Shown one piece after another: positions 51,544-59,726 of a stretch of DNA of 64,000 nt. The stretch is from CAYYJS01 sp964472315 (GTDB taxonomy: Bacteria > Verrucomicrobiota > Kiritimatiellia > UBA8416): NCBI GenBank assembly GCA_964472315.1, contig CAYYJS010000009.1, forward strand, positions 1 through 64,000, given 5' to 3'. Made by a program: the position numbers and the translations under genes. Below the pieces are notes generated by a model. It ran no database searches, was not told the origin of the DNA, and saw only the letters and a list, made by a program, of their open reading frames with translations. Positions within the stretch are counted from its first letter, which is position 1; the number at the start of each line of letters is the position of its first letter.

Positions 51544-53430
51544 TCAGTCTTCCCCCTGCTCCGCCTCACCGTACTTCTGATCCTGAGCGATGGATTCCCA
51601 GAGGAGGGCGGTGATTTCGTCTTCCTTGTTCGTCTTGCAGGCGGCGGCGAGGGCGGCGAGGTGCTTACCGAACTTGGGGTAGACACGGGAGGCGAGGGTG
51701 CTGCGCAGGCGGTTAACTTTGGGGATGCCGGTTGGTTCCAGGCTTTCGCCGTAGGTGACGAGCTCTTCGTGCAGCTTCTCGCCGGGGCGGAGGCCGGTGA
51801 CTTCGATCTTGATGTCGTCACCCGCCACCATGCCCGACAACTCAATTATGTTGCGCGCCAGATCCATAATCTTGACGGGGGTGCCCATTTCCAGAACGAA
51901 GACGTCGTTCCCACGCGCCATGGTGCCGGCCTGAAGCACCAACTCGACCGCCTCGGGAATGGTCATAAAGTAGCGCGTCATCTCCGGATGGGTGACCCGC
52001 ACGGGACCGCCGGCGGCGATCTGCTTCTCGAAAATCGGGATAACGCTCCCGTTGCTGCCGAGCACGTTCCCGAATCGCACCGAGGCAAACCGTGTCGGGC
52101 CATGGCTCATGTGGGCAACCACCAACTCGCAGAGGCGCTTCGTGGCACCCATCACGCTCGACGGGCGGACCGCCTTATCGGTCGAGATCATGACAAACCG
52201 CTCGGTGCCATGCGCTGCCGCGGTCGCGGCCACGTTATGCGTACCGATGATGTTGTTGCGCACCGCATGCACCGGATGGGCCTGCATCATCGGGACGTGC
52301 TTGTAGGCCGCCGCATGATAGACGCGTTCCGGGCGGTGCACGGCAAAGACATCTTCGACTTCATTGACGTGCTTCACGTCAGCGAGCGCGGCTGTGATGC
52401 GCAGATCCGGGTAGCGCTCGCTCAGCTCGCGGTGGATCTCGAACAAAGGCGTCTCCGCGACATCGAGCAGGATGAGATGGCCGGGATCAAAGCTGGCGAT
52501 CTGTCGCGACAGTTCGGAACCGATCGAGCCGCCAGCGCCCGTGACCAGCACCCGCTTGCCGGTCAGGTCCTGACGTACCGCATTTTTATCGAGCTTGATC
52601 GGGTCACGGCCGAGCAGATCCTCCAGCCTAACCTTGCGGATCTTCTCGACCTCGAACCGACCCGTCATCAGGTCCCGAATGGCGGGCATGATGCGGAAGT
52701 TTACATTATGGCCGGCGCAGCTCTCGACGATGGCCCGTATGAACCGCTTGTCGGCCGCCGAAATGGCAATCAGAACCTCGGTGATCTCGAGGTCGCGAAC
52801 GAACTTCGCGGCGTTGGAAATCGGCCCGAGAATCGGCACGCCGTGGATACGCATGTTCCGTTTGAGCGGATCGTCATCGAGGAAGCCAACGACCTGATAG
52901 ACACCCATGTAATCCTTCATCAGGGATCGGAGTGCGATATCGCCTGCGTCGCCGGCGCCGATGATCAGCGTGCGCCGGCCGGAGTTGTGACGAATCGCGG
53001 GCCGTAATGCTTCACGCGACAGGCGAATGGCAAACCGGACACCGCCGAACAGCAGCAGGGTCAGAACGTAATCGATCACGTAGACTGATCGCGGAAACCC
53101 ATGTCCGTAGAAGAGGACGATGCCAAGGACAAAGCACAAAGAACTAGTCGTGCAGGCCTTCACGATGCTGACGAGGTCGGACATACCGACATAGCGCCAC
53201 AGACCGCTCAGGGCGCTGAAATAGCGAAGCGCCAGGACCTTGAGGACAATGGCCAAGGGTAGAGTCGTGAACCATGTGATTACGTAGCGTTCTGGAATCG
53301 GGCCGAAATCGAACCTCAAGAAGAATGCCAATGTGTAGGCAATGGCCGCCAATAGAATGTGAGTGCCAAGCACAATGCCATGCCGGTACTGAACTATCTT
53401 GTCGTAAAGCACATGGAGTCTTGCAGTCAT
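51544..53430 (-). CDS. Membrane nucleotide-sugar 4,6-dehydratase/epimerase (WbpM/FlaA1/CapD type)
   Basis: This 628-residue protein has about four N-terminal membrane helices. A first Rossmann-like domain (IGAGDAGDIALRSLM) and a catalytic SDR domain (VTGAGGSIGSELSRQI) follow. The catalytic region shows YHAAAYKHVPMM and STDKAVRPSSVMGATKR. Enzymes of this type make UDP-4-keto-6-deoxy-GlcNAc for surface glycans. The DegT aminotransferase upstream could act on its 4-keto product. Its first codons lie in the segmental duplication (53368-53430), which may have carried its promoter. Confidence 0.92.
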   Translation of the reverse strand: MTARLHVLYDKIVQYRHGIVLGTHILLAAIAYTLAFFLRFDFGPIPERYVITWFTTLPLAIVLKVLALRYFSALSGLWRYVGMSDLVSIVKACTTSSLCFVLGIVLFYGHGFPRSVYVIDYVLTLLLFGGVRFAIRLSREALRPAIRHNSGRRTLIIGAGDAGDIALRSLMKDYMGVYQVVGFLDDDPLKRNMRIHGVPILGPISNAAKFVRDLEITEVLIAISAADKRFIRAIVESCAGHNVNFRIMPAIRDLMTGRFEVEKIRKVRLEDLLGRDPIKLDKNAVRQDLTGKRVLVTGAGGSIGSELSRQIASFDPGHLILLDVAETPLFEIHRELSERYPDLRITAALADVKHVNEVEDVFAVHRPERVYHAAAYKHVPMMQAHPVHAVRNNIIGTHNVAATAAAHGTERFVMISTDKAVRPSSVMGATKRLCELVVAHMSHGPTRFASVRFGNVLGSNGSVIPIFEKQIAAGGPVRVTHPEMTRYFMTIPEAVELVLQAGTMARGNDVFVLEMGTPVKIMDLARNIIELSGMVAGDDIKIEVTGLRPGEKLHEELVTYGESLEPTGIPKVNRLRSTLASRVYPKFGKHLAALAAACKTNKEDEITALLWESIAQDQKYGEAEQGED

Positions 53431-53666
53431 GATTTCAGATCCTCATTGCCGCCCACGACCATCGCCTTCGCCGCGGGCCATTGGCGTCGAAAGCGCGCGA
53501 GTCCGGATGCCCTATAGCCGACAAACAGTAGGCACGGATCTCCGAGACGTGCCCCGGCCGAGGGCCGGCCGCGCGCGGCGCGGCGTACGCCTCGGAGATG
53601 CGCACATACGCTCGACATGCCAACGATCCAGGTTGGCTCATCACGCACAACATAGCAGGGATCCAG
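53368..53666. repeat. Segmental duplication, copy 2
   Basis: This matches 42097-42393 (about 96% over the 53431-53666 part, by eye). It covers the start of the FlaA1-like gene and ~235 bp upstream. The GC-rich inverted repeat is conserved. On the far side it is fused to the ATPase promoter fragment. Confidence 0.8.
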
Positions 53667-53783
53667 CCGTTCGGACGACTCCCTGAAGAGGTTGTGGATG
53701 AGGACTTCGTCCTTCATGGCTAGTGATTCTGCAGGACGTAGCCTTCTCGTCAATGCTTACTGACCAAACATGGTCACCGCCAA
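53667..53783 (-). pseudogene. Promoter and first codons of a truncated ATPase copy
   Basis: This segment matches 47436-47540: MKDEVLIHNLFRESSER, its start and the upstream TGACCAAACATGGTCACCGC region. After that the frame passes into the duplication (LDPCYVVRDEP). It is a fusion fossil without a nuclease domain. The 53784-53858 stretch beyond holds nothing recognisable. Confidence 0.65.
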
Positions 53784-53858
53784 GACCCCGCCAAGACCGA
53801 TCCCCCCTGTGTGGCTGAACTCTGTGCGGCCGCTGCTTCACGTAGTGGCATGCCGCAG

Positions 53859-54998
53859 TCAACCCATTCTCCACTTCACCACACCCGCCACACTTTCCAC
53901 ATCGTCATCCGTCACGCTTACCCCGGATGGCAGGCATAAGCCTTTGTCGAACAGTGCCTCGCTCGTTCCATTGCCATAGAATGGCGCATCCGAGAACACC
54001 GGTTGTAGATGCATGGGCTTCCAGAGGGGGCGCGACTCGATGTGCTCCGCCTCCAGCGCCAGGCGGACATCCTCGCGCGTCTTGCCGGCAACGGCGGGGT
54101 CTACGAGAATCGTCGTCAGCCAGTAATTCGGATCATGCTCAGGTCCTGGCGCCTGCATCACGGTCACGCCGGGAACATGCTCCAGCAGTCGGCCATATAG
54201 CGCGTGGATATCCTGACGTCGACGCACAAAGCGGTCCAATGCCTGCATCTGTCCCCGACCGATTCCGGCGCAGATGTTGCTCATCCGGTAATTGAAGCCG
54301 ATCTTCGAATGCTGGTAGTGAGGCGCCGGGTCGCGTGCTTGCGTCGCGTAGAAAATCGCCTGTTTGGCCGCTGCAGCCGACGGGCAGACCAACGCGCCAC
54401 CGCCCGAGGTTGTGATGATCTTGTTGCCGTTGAACGATAGAATACCGAACCGGCCATAGGTGCCGCACTTCTGCGAGCGAAAGGCGGAACCCAGTGCCTC
54501 GGCCGCATCTTCCACTACCGGGATGTCGTGGCGGGTGGCAATGGCGCAAATCTCGTCCCATTTTGCCGGCATGCCATACAAGTCCACCCCGACGATCGCC
54601 GTGGGCGTCTTGCCCGTCTTGGCGAGGCGGTCAACGATTGCCGCCTCCAGCCACTGTGGGCACATGTTCCAGGTTCCTGGCTCGCTGTCCACGAAGACAG
54701 GATGCGCACCCAGATAGGCAATCGGATTGGCCGAAGCCGCAAAAGTGAAACTCTGGCAAATTACTTCGTCGCCACGACCCACCCCCAGCAGCAAAAGGGC
54801 CAGGTGCAGCGCGGCGGTGCCGGAAGACAACGCCACGACAGACTTCTCTTCCCCGAGATAAGCGGTCAGATCGTTCTCGAATCCCGTGACATTCGGTCCC
54901 AGTGGTACAACCCAGTTAGTGTCGAAAGCCTCTTGGATGAACGCCATTTCGCCCCCGCCCATGGTGGCGAGCGACAGCCAGACCTGTTTCCTACTCAT
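53859..54998 (-). CDS. DegT/DnrJ/EryC1/StrS family aminotransferase
   Basis: This 379-residue PLP-dependent sugar aminotransferase has ALSSGTAALHLAL near the N-terminus, VVEDAAEALGS and the PLP-Lys segment ILSFNGNKIITTSGGGALV near residue 190. It would add an amino group to a 4-keto sugar nucleotide such as the product of the FlaA1-like enzyme downstream. The start overlaps the stop of an acetyltransferase fragment (ATGA), so the original operon had an acyltransferase just before it. Confidence 0.9.
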   Translation of the reverse strand: MSRKQVWLSLATMGGGEMAFIQEAFDTNWVVPLGPNVTGFENDLTAYLGEEKSVVALSSGTAALHLALLLLGVGRGDEVICQSFTFAASANPIAYLGAHPVFVDSEPGTWNMCPQWLEAAIVDRLAKTGKTPTAIVGVDLYGMPAKWDEICAIATRHDIPVVEDAAEALGSAFRSQKCGTYGRFGILSFNGNKIITTSGGGALVCPSAAAAKQAIFYATQARDPAPHYQHSKIGFNYRMSNICAGIGRGQMQALDRFVRRRQDIHALYGRLLEHVPGVTVMQAPGPEHDPNYWLTTILVDPAVAGKTREDVRLALEAEHIESRPLWKPMHLQPVFSDAPFYGNGTSEALFDKGLCLPSGVSVTDDDVESVAGVVKWRMG

Positions 54999-55108
54999 GC
55001 TGCCCGATTCCCTTCACAAAACGGACTGACCCTTGCCGGGACACCATATGCGATGCAGTTGGCCGGGATATCCCTGTTGACAAAGCTGTGCGCGCCGACG
55101 AGAGCATT
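54995..55108 (-). pseudogene. C-terminus of a hexapeptide-repeat acetyltransferase
   Basis: The frame reads NALVGAHSFVNRDIPANCIA, then YGVPARV and a stop that overlaps the aminotransferase start. This is the usual end of a left-handed beta-helix sugar O/N-acyltransferase. The rest of the gene is missing, replaced by another fragment. Confidence 0.7.
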
Positions 55109-55113
55109 TGTTC

Positions 55114-55272
55114 GCCGCCCTCGCCGCCGGTGGTCATGATCTTGTCTTGACAAAACGACTACGCCCCGACATCGCCGATTGTGCCGACGAATTTGCCCTT
55201 GTACTTCGCCCCATGCGCCTGGGCGCAATCCTCGATCACCTTGATAGTGTTATACTGTTGCAATAGGGGTAA
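55114..55272 (-). pseudogene. Internal fragment of a second DegT-type aminotransferase with a stop codon
   Basis: The frame reads IKVIEDCAQAHGAKYKGKFV, then GTIGDVGA, a TAG stop (55159-55161), then SFCQDKIMTTGGEGG. This is the PLP-Lys region of DegT/DnrJ enzymes, with the stop where Phe is normal. It is fused in another frame to the acetyltransferase end. It differs from the intact aminotransferase next to it, so it comes from another gene. Confidence 0.75.
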
Positions 55273-56263
55273 CGGGGGAACCGACGGCGCCGGGGAGACG
55301 CAAGGGGGGCGCAGTTAAAAGAAAGCGATTGCGTTGGTTTGCCTGCAACCATTTTGCAAGATCTGCGAGGCACCAGAGTTCGCCAAGATGCACGCCTAGG
55401 CGGAAAAGGCAAAGTTCATGAAGTGGCAGATTTGTCCCGGTTGTGCCGGAGGGAACCTTTTTCCCGATTGCTTCGACTGCGAGATTATCGGAGACGATAG
55501 CTGCCACACCGCTATCGATAATCCATTGCTGCAAATCGGGATCGAATCCGTCAAGCACGGCGCAGGCTTCGTTGATGGAAAGATCGGGCTTCCCTCTCAT
55601 AGAACAGATGCGTTGATCAAGTCCTGTCCAGAGGCAGAGGATATCCCCCGGTTCGACGACAACATCTTGTTCATCCAGCAATTGCTTCAGCGCGGCATAT
55701 CCAACGTCGACACGAGGAAAATCGCCGAACCGGCTATGCAGATCAACCAGTACGCCGCGGCCCTGGACGCCATGGAAGGCCATGTGCTCGATGCCGAGTG
55801 CATGTGCGCAGGATTCGCCATTCTCGTTCTGCAAAAGGTATTCGTCTGCGAAAAATCCATTGTAATATACGGGGCGTAAGATGCCATCACCTTGCGTGTC
55901 AAAAAGCGCGCCACGATGGGCAAGGCTATCCCATTGGGTGGAGTATTGCGTGTAAAGAATCACCATATCATCGGAACCGATATCGGTGTGACGGGGGTCG
56001 AGCCTGTCCCAGCGATAATTGAAATAATCTTCGCCATTACGCATGACCGGCTTCAAAACGGGAGGATGGCGTACTTTGTTGATAACCTGCCCGCCGGGAT
56101 AATCTAACGGAAGACTCAAGCAAAAGGTTATGCCATTGCATGCCTCCGCAAGCCCTTGTCTGACTTTGGCAGCATCAATAAGGTTGAGTCTGCCCAATTG
56201 ATCGTTCTCGCCCCAGTCCCCCCAAGTAGACCTTGGCGGGCGAATTTTCCATCTTGTGTTCAT
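55250..56263 (-). CDS. Cyclase family protein (kynurenine formamidase-like hydrolase)
   Basis: This 337-residue protein belongs to the cyclase/metal-dependent hydrolase family. It has TWGDWGENDQLGRLN, STQWDSLAHRG (metal-site His/Asp), GIEHMAFHGVQGRGVLVDL and a late HELCLFRLGVHLGELW. Such enzymes cleave amide or related bonds with a metal. Its start overlaps the stop of the lyase upstream (ATGA). It ends the eight-gene minus-strand operon, and its stop lies in the aminotransferase fossil. The substrate is unknown. Confidence 0.82.
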   Translation of the reverse strand: MNTRWKIRPPRSTWGDWGENDQLGRLNLIDAAKVRQGLAEACNGITFCLSLPLDYPGGQVINKVRHPPVLKPVMRNGEDYFNYRWDRLDPRHTDIGSDDMVILYTQYSTQWDSLAHRGALFDTQGDGILRPVYYNGFFADEYLLQNENGESCAHALGIEHMAFHGVQGRGVLVDLHSRFGDFPRVDVGYAALKQLLDEQDVVVEPGDILCLWTGLDQRICSMRGKPDLSINEACAVLDGFDPDLQQWIIDSGVAAIVSDNLAVEAIGKKVPSGTTGTNLPLHELCLFRLGVHLGELWCLADLAKWLQANQRNRFLLTAPPLRLPGAVGSPVTPIATV

Positions 56264-57624
56264 GCCGTGTCCCCGGAGAATTTTCGCGAGGCCTCCAGCA
56301 CGGTATCCAACATCGAGGATGTGATTCCCAGATAGTTTGCCGGGTCGAGCAGGCGGTCGATTTCAGTTTCAGAAAGGTGCTGCATAATCTGAGCGTCGGC
56401 CAGTAGGGCGTCCTTCAGTGTGTGGCCTTGTTCATAGGCATTGCCGGCAGCCCTGTAAATCCAATCGTGTGCGGCTTTCTTGCCAACCTTTGGAGCCAAG
56501 CCCATCATGACGGCTTCTGCCATAACAAGGCCGCCACCGCAGTTCAGGTTGGTACGCATACGATTGGCATCCACAAAGAGATTTTCAAGGATAACGGTCG
56601 CATGGCGTAGTGCACCGGATGCGAGTATGAAGGCTTCGGGGATTACCATGCGTTCGATCTCGATATGCCCGATCCCGCGTTCATGCTCCTGGATCATGGC
56701 AATCCACTGCGATCCGGCACATTCGCGGAGCTTGTGGGCGCAGGCGATGATCGGTTCGCTGGAAATCGGGTTGCGCTTCTGGGGAAGTGTCGTGCTAGCA
56801 CCCCTGCCAGGCTCAAAAGGTTCGCTGACCTCGCCGATTTCCGAACGCATAAGCGTGGACACCTCGGTGGCAATCTTTGCAAGCGTCGCCGTCAGGCTCA
56901 CTAGAAAGGCAACGGACTCAGCCCAGGTGTCGCGGGCCGTGTGCCAGGAAATCCTGGGGACTGAGAGCCCGAGCGTTTTCATCATCTCCCGCTGTACATC
57001 TGCCCCCTGTTGTCCGTTAGAAGCAAAGGTGCCGACGGCACCGGAACATTGCCCGACAAGCAATCGCGGGTGGAGTTCCTGCAGGCGCTCCAGATGCCGT
57101 AGCCATTCATCGAGCCAGACGGCGACCTTGTACCCGAATGTGATCGGGGCGGCGACCTGCTTGAAGGTGCGTCCTGCCATGACCGTGTCGCGGTATTTCT
57201 CCACCAGGGACGTCAATGCCGCGCGGATTTGCTGCATACCGGATTCCACGATACGCAAGCCTTCCCGCATTTGCAGTACCATGCCGGTATCCAGGATGTC
57301 CTGGGTTGTCGCGCCAAAATGGAGCCACCGGGCACTTTCCGGCGGGCAAACCTTATTGAGCTGATGCACAAAAGGCAGGATCGCGAAGCCGACCCGGTCA
57401 AACTCGGACTTCATGGCATCCAGATCAATCGAATCAAGTTGGATGGCGGCGATGTCCTCGGCCGCTGCGGCCGGAATGATGCCGACGTTTGCCTGCGCTT
57501 GCGCGAGCGCCACTTCGGTTTGCAGCCATCCCACAAGCCGCGCTTCATCCGAAAAAACAGTACGCATCGCGTCGGTACCGAACATGTCTCTGTAGTAGGT
57601 TGAGTCCAGGGAGGATGAGGGCAT
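56260..57624 (-). CDS. Fumarase/aspartase superfamily lyase (PcaB/PurB-like)
   Basis: This 454-residue protein has the superfamily signature GASTTLPQKRNP near residue 270, with HFGATTQDILDTGMV and CSGAVGTFAS before it. It could be a carboxymuconate cycloisomerase-like or adenylosuccinate lyase-like enzyme that adds or removes a group next to a carboxylate. I chose the ATG at 57624, with AAGGA upstream, over an ATG at 57660 that overlaps the stop of the previous gene. In this operon it is probably a pathway enzyme, not purine synthesis. Confidence 0.82.
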   Translation of the reverse strand: MPSSSLDSTYYRDMFGTDAMRTVFSDEARLVGWLQTEVALAQAQANVGIIPAAAAEDIAAIQLDSIDLDAMKSEFDRVGFAILPFVHQLNKVCPPESARWLHFGATTQDILDTGMVLQMREGLRIVESGMQQIRAALTSLVEKYRDTVMAGRTFKQVAAPITFGYKVAVWLDEWLRHLERLQELHPRLLVGQCSGAVGTFASNGQQGADVQREMMKTLGLSVPRISWHTARDTWAESVAFLVSLTATLAKIATEVSTLMRSEIGEVSEPFEPGRGASTTLPQKRNPISSEPIIACAHKLRECAGSQWIAMIQEHERGIGHIEIERMVIPEAFILASGALRHATVILENLFVDANRMRTNLNCGGGLVMAEAVMMGLAPKVGKKAAHDWIYRAAGNAYEQGHTLKDALLADAQIMQHLSETEIDRLLDPANYLGITSSMLDTVLEASRKFSGDTA

Positions 57625-57659
57625 TGCGTTCTTTTCCTTGCTGCTCTGATGCTGTATCA

Positions 57660-58805
57660 TTACTCATCTACAGAGAATAGCTCGAAATAACTATGTTCAT
57701 TCTCAACTACACCAAAGGCTTTAGCTTTCATGCAAACCTTCTGAGCCCAACTCGTATGCGGTTTGATTTCATTCATTTTATTAGCTGTTGAGCTTTTGAT
57801 TACTCCTCCTGATGTTTTAAGAATCTGACACGCATCCGCGTATTCTTCTTGCGTCACGGCCATAAGCGCATTGACATACTTGATGTGGGTGGGATGTATA
57901 ACCGTTCTTCCGATGAATCCATTGGCTTTATCCATGATGACTTCACGCAGAAGACCGTCTACCTCGTTATTAACGATGGGTTGCCGCTTCAATACACTGT
58001 CTTCGATGTTGTGCTTCGGCAATGTTGTAAACATCATGGCTTTGCTCTGCCTGAAATATTCCCACACCGGACCAGCAACCACATACTCATTATTGCGGGT
58101 AAAGATGTTCAGGATGTCACAGAGGGCTTCCCTGACTGTCATGATGTCGTATATGGTGTAATCAACGCCGCGCCGCACACCGAAACAAGACGAAATGTCG
58201 GTCGCCCCGACGCGCACCTGCAACACATAATCGTAGTACTTGTTGAGGATGGCCTTCATTGACATAAGCTCGCCGACACGCGTTTCCGTGAATGCCACCG
58301 ACGCATCCTCAATGATAGGCATGCCATAAAGGATTTCACCAAATCGTTCATTCAAGGTCTTCAAGTGCCGGAAATAGTCATCGCCATTCGAAGAGGTGAA
58401 CTTTGGGAAATTGATGCCCGTCAACACCTTGAGATGATGCGGGGTGAGCCTTTCAGAGAAAGCCTTGAATTGCTCAAGCGACCGGACTCTGATGAAGATC
58501 AACGGTAAACGATCATAGGTGATGGCACCATCATCCAGCGCACGGCTGAGCGTTTCAAGGACATTGAGCGTATTCTCTTCGGCCGCCGGAACGTCTTCCT
58601 CGGAGCATGCATCTTCAAAACAGAACACAAGAGAAGTTAGGCCAGGCATTGCATTCGATAAAATCTTTGGTGCAAAATCCTTGTTGCCTGGCATATACAT
58701 GGTTGCACCCAGACAATACTGAAGCAGACTCTTCTCTGTGTACTTGTTGAAGTCCAGCGGCTTCTCTACGAACGTGAAATTCGGATTGTACTTGTGGTGT
58801 ATCAA
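57660..58805 (-). CDS. HpcH/HpaI aldolase/citrate lyase (CitE)-like C-C bond lyase
   Basis: This 381-residue TIM-barrel protein has SLVFCFEDACSEED, LIFIRVRSLEQF, ILYGMPIIEDASV and RVGATDISSCFG, and late GFIGRTVIHPTHI. These match the CitE/malyl-CoA lyase superfamily, and best the C-C bond lyase branch. It would cleave or form a C-C bond between two carboxylates. The start is taken as TTG with GAGAGG upstream. The sequence is visibly AT-richer than the first 40 kb of the window. Confidence 0.78.
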   Translation of the reverse strand: MIHHKYNPNFTFVEKPLDFNKYTEKSLLQYCLGATMYMPGNKDFAPKILSNAMPGLTSLVFCFEDACSEEDVPAAEENTLNVLETLSRALDDGAITYDRLPLIFIRVRSLEQFKAFSERLTPHHLKVLTGINFPKFTSSNGDDYFRHLKTLNERFGEILYGMPIIEDASVAFTETRVGELMSMKAILNKYYDYVLQVRVGATDISSCFGVRRGVDYTIYDIMTVREALCDILNIFTRNNEYVVAGPVWEYFRQSKAMMFTTLPKHNIEDSVLKRQPIVNNEVDGLLREVIMDKANGFIGRTVIHPTHIKYVNALMAVTQEEYADACQILKTSGGVIKSSTANKMNEIKPHTSWAQKVCMKAKAFGVVENEHSYFELFSVDE

Positions 58806-58832
58806 TATCGCCTCTCGCTTGCCTCGTTGAAC

Positions 58833-59726
58833 TCAGTTGATGGAACCTTTCGCAGAACAAACCGCATCGGGGAAATATTCGTCAATGACCCTTTGGACCA
58901 GGACGATTTGCTTCGCTCTCTTCTTGGCGTCATCATTCGTGGTTTCCCAGCTATGCGTTTTCGCCACCGAGCCGCCTGTCTTCAAGTAGATCGGAGCGGC
59001 AATACGGATCATCTCCGGAACCTCATAATGCCGAATGAAGCCGCCGGACGATTCAGGATTCTCCGTATGGATGTCGATAGGTATATCAATCGCCTGCCGG
59101 ATAGCAGCAAGCATCTGCAACTGAATATCGCGCACGGGGTTGACAGAATTGGCGCCAATATCCTCCAGCAATTTTGCGGAGCATGGATTACCAAACCCGG
59201 TGTGCGCTGACACTTTGAACCTGCAATCCGCTGGTATCTCGTCCGCTTTGCGAAACTTGTCCAGCACCCACAGGCAGCCCTCGTCGTAAACAAGGAAGTA
59301 CCGGCAGCCGAGGCGAGCCGCCCTTTTCACATCCTCGATAGCCCGTACGATCTGTTCCTGACCACGCAAGCGATAACCCATTCTCTGTCCCTCTTCCGTG
59401 TGGACGGATGCACTTGTGTCGGTTGTTGCCCGGGGACCGATGGCGAGGATAAGGTCAACCTGCCAGTTTACGGCCAGTTCAACCATGGCTGAGATTTCGG
59501 CATCCGTGAGCATCATGATGCCTTTCGTTTGCGTGACCCGATGGATGGCTATGCCATAGCCATCAAGTGTTTCAAGCAGTGACTTCATGGCGCCTGGTCC
59601 CTGAATGCCAGGCACTTCGAATCGATACTGCGCGTTGTCTGGGAAACGCTTTTGGGAGGATGGGAGGTCGTATGCGTCTCCTTTTGGCAGTCCTAACTGT
59701 GCGAGAAAGTCACGAGTCTTATTCAT
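58833..59726 (-). CDS. Unidentified TIM-barrel-like protein
   Basis: This 297-residue protein was not recognised with certainty. Alternating strand/helix segments (VDLILAIGPRA, CRYFLVYDEG, FKVSAHTG, DIPIDIHTENPESSGG) suggest a (beta/alpha)8 barrel, possibly of peptidase U32 or related type. The conserved-looking acidic and His residues could bind a metal. It overlaps the phosphonopyruvate decarboxylase gene by 8 bp, so the two are probably coupled. Confidence 0.7.
   Translation of the reverse strand: MNKTRDFLAQLGLPKGDAYDLPSSQKRFPDNAQYRFEVPGIQGPGAMKSLLETLDGYGIAIHRVTQTKGIMMLTDAEISAMVELAVNWQVDLILAIGPRATTDTSASVHTEEGQRMGYRLRGQEQIVRAIEDVKRAARLGCRYFLVYDEGCLWVLDKFRKADEIPADCRFKVSAHTGFGNPCSAKLLEDIGANSVNPVRDIQLQMLAAIRQAIDIPIDIHTENPESSGGFIRHYEVPEMIRIAAPIYLKTGGSVAKTHSWETTNDDAKKRAKQIVLVQRVIDEYFPDAVCSAKGSIN

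Noticed and set aside
55398..55900. Plus-strand frame opposite the cyclase gene
   Set aside because: Antisense to a gene with a clear family signature; no start signal or domain.
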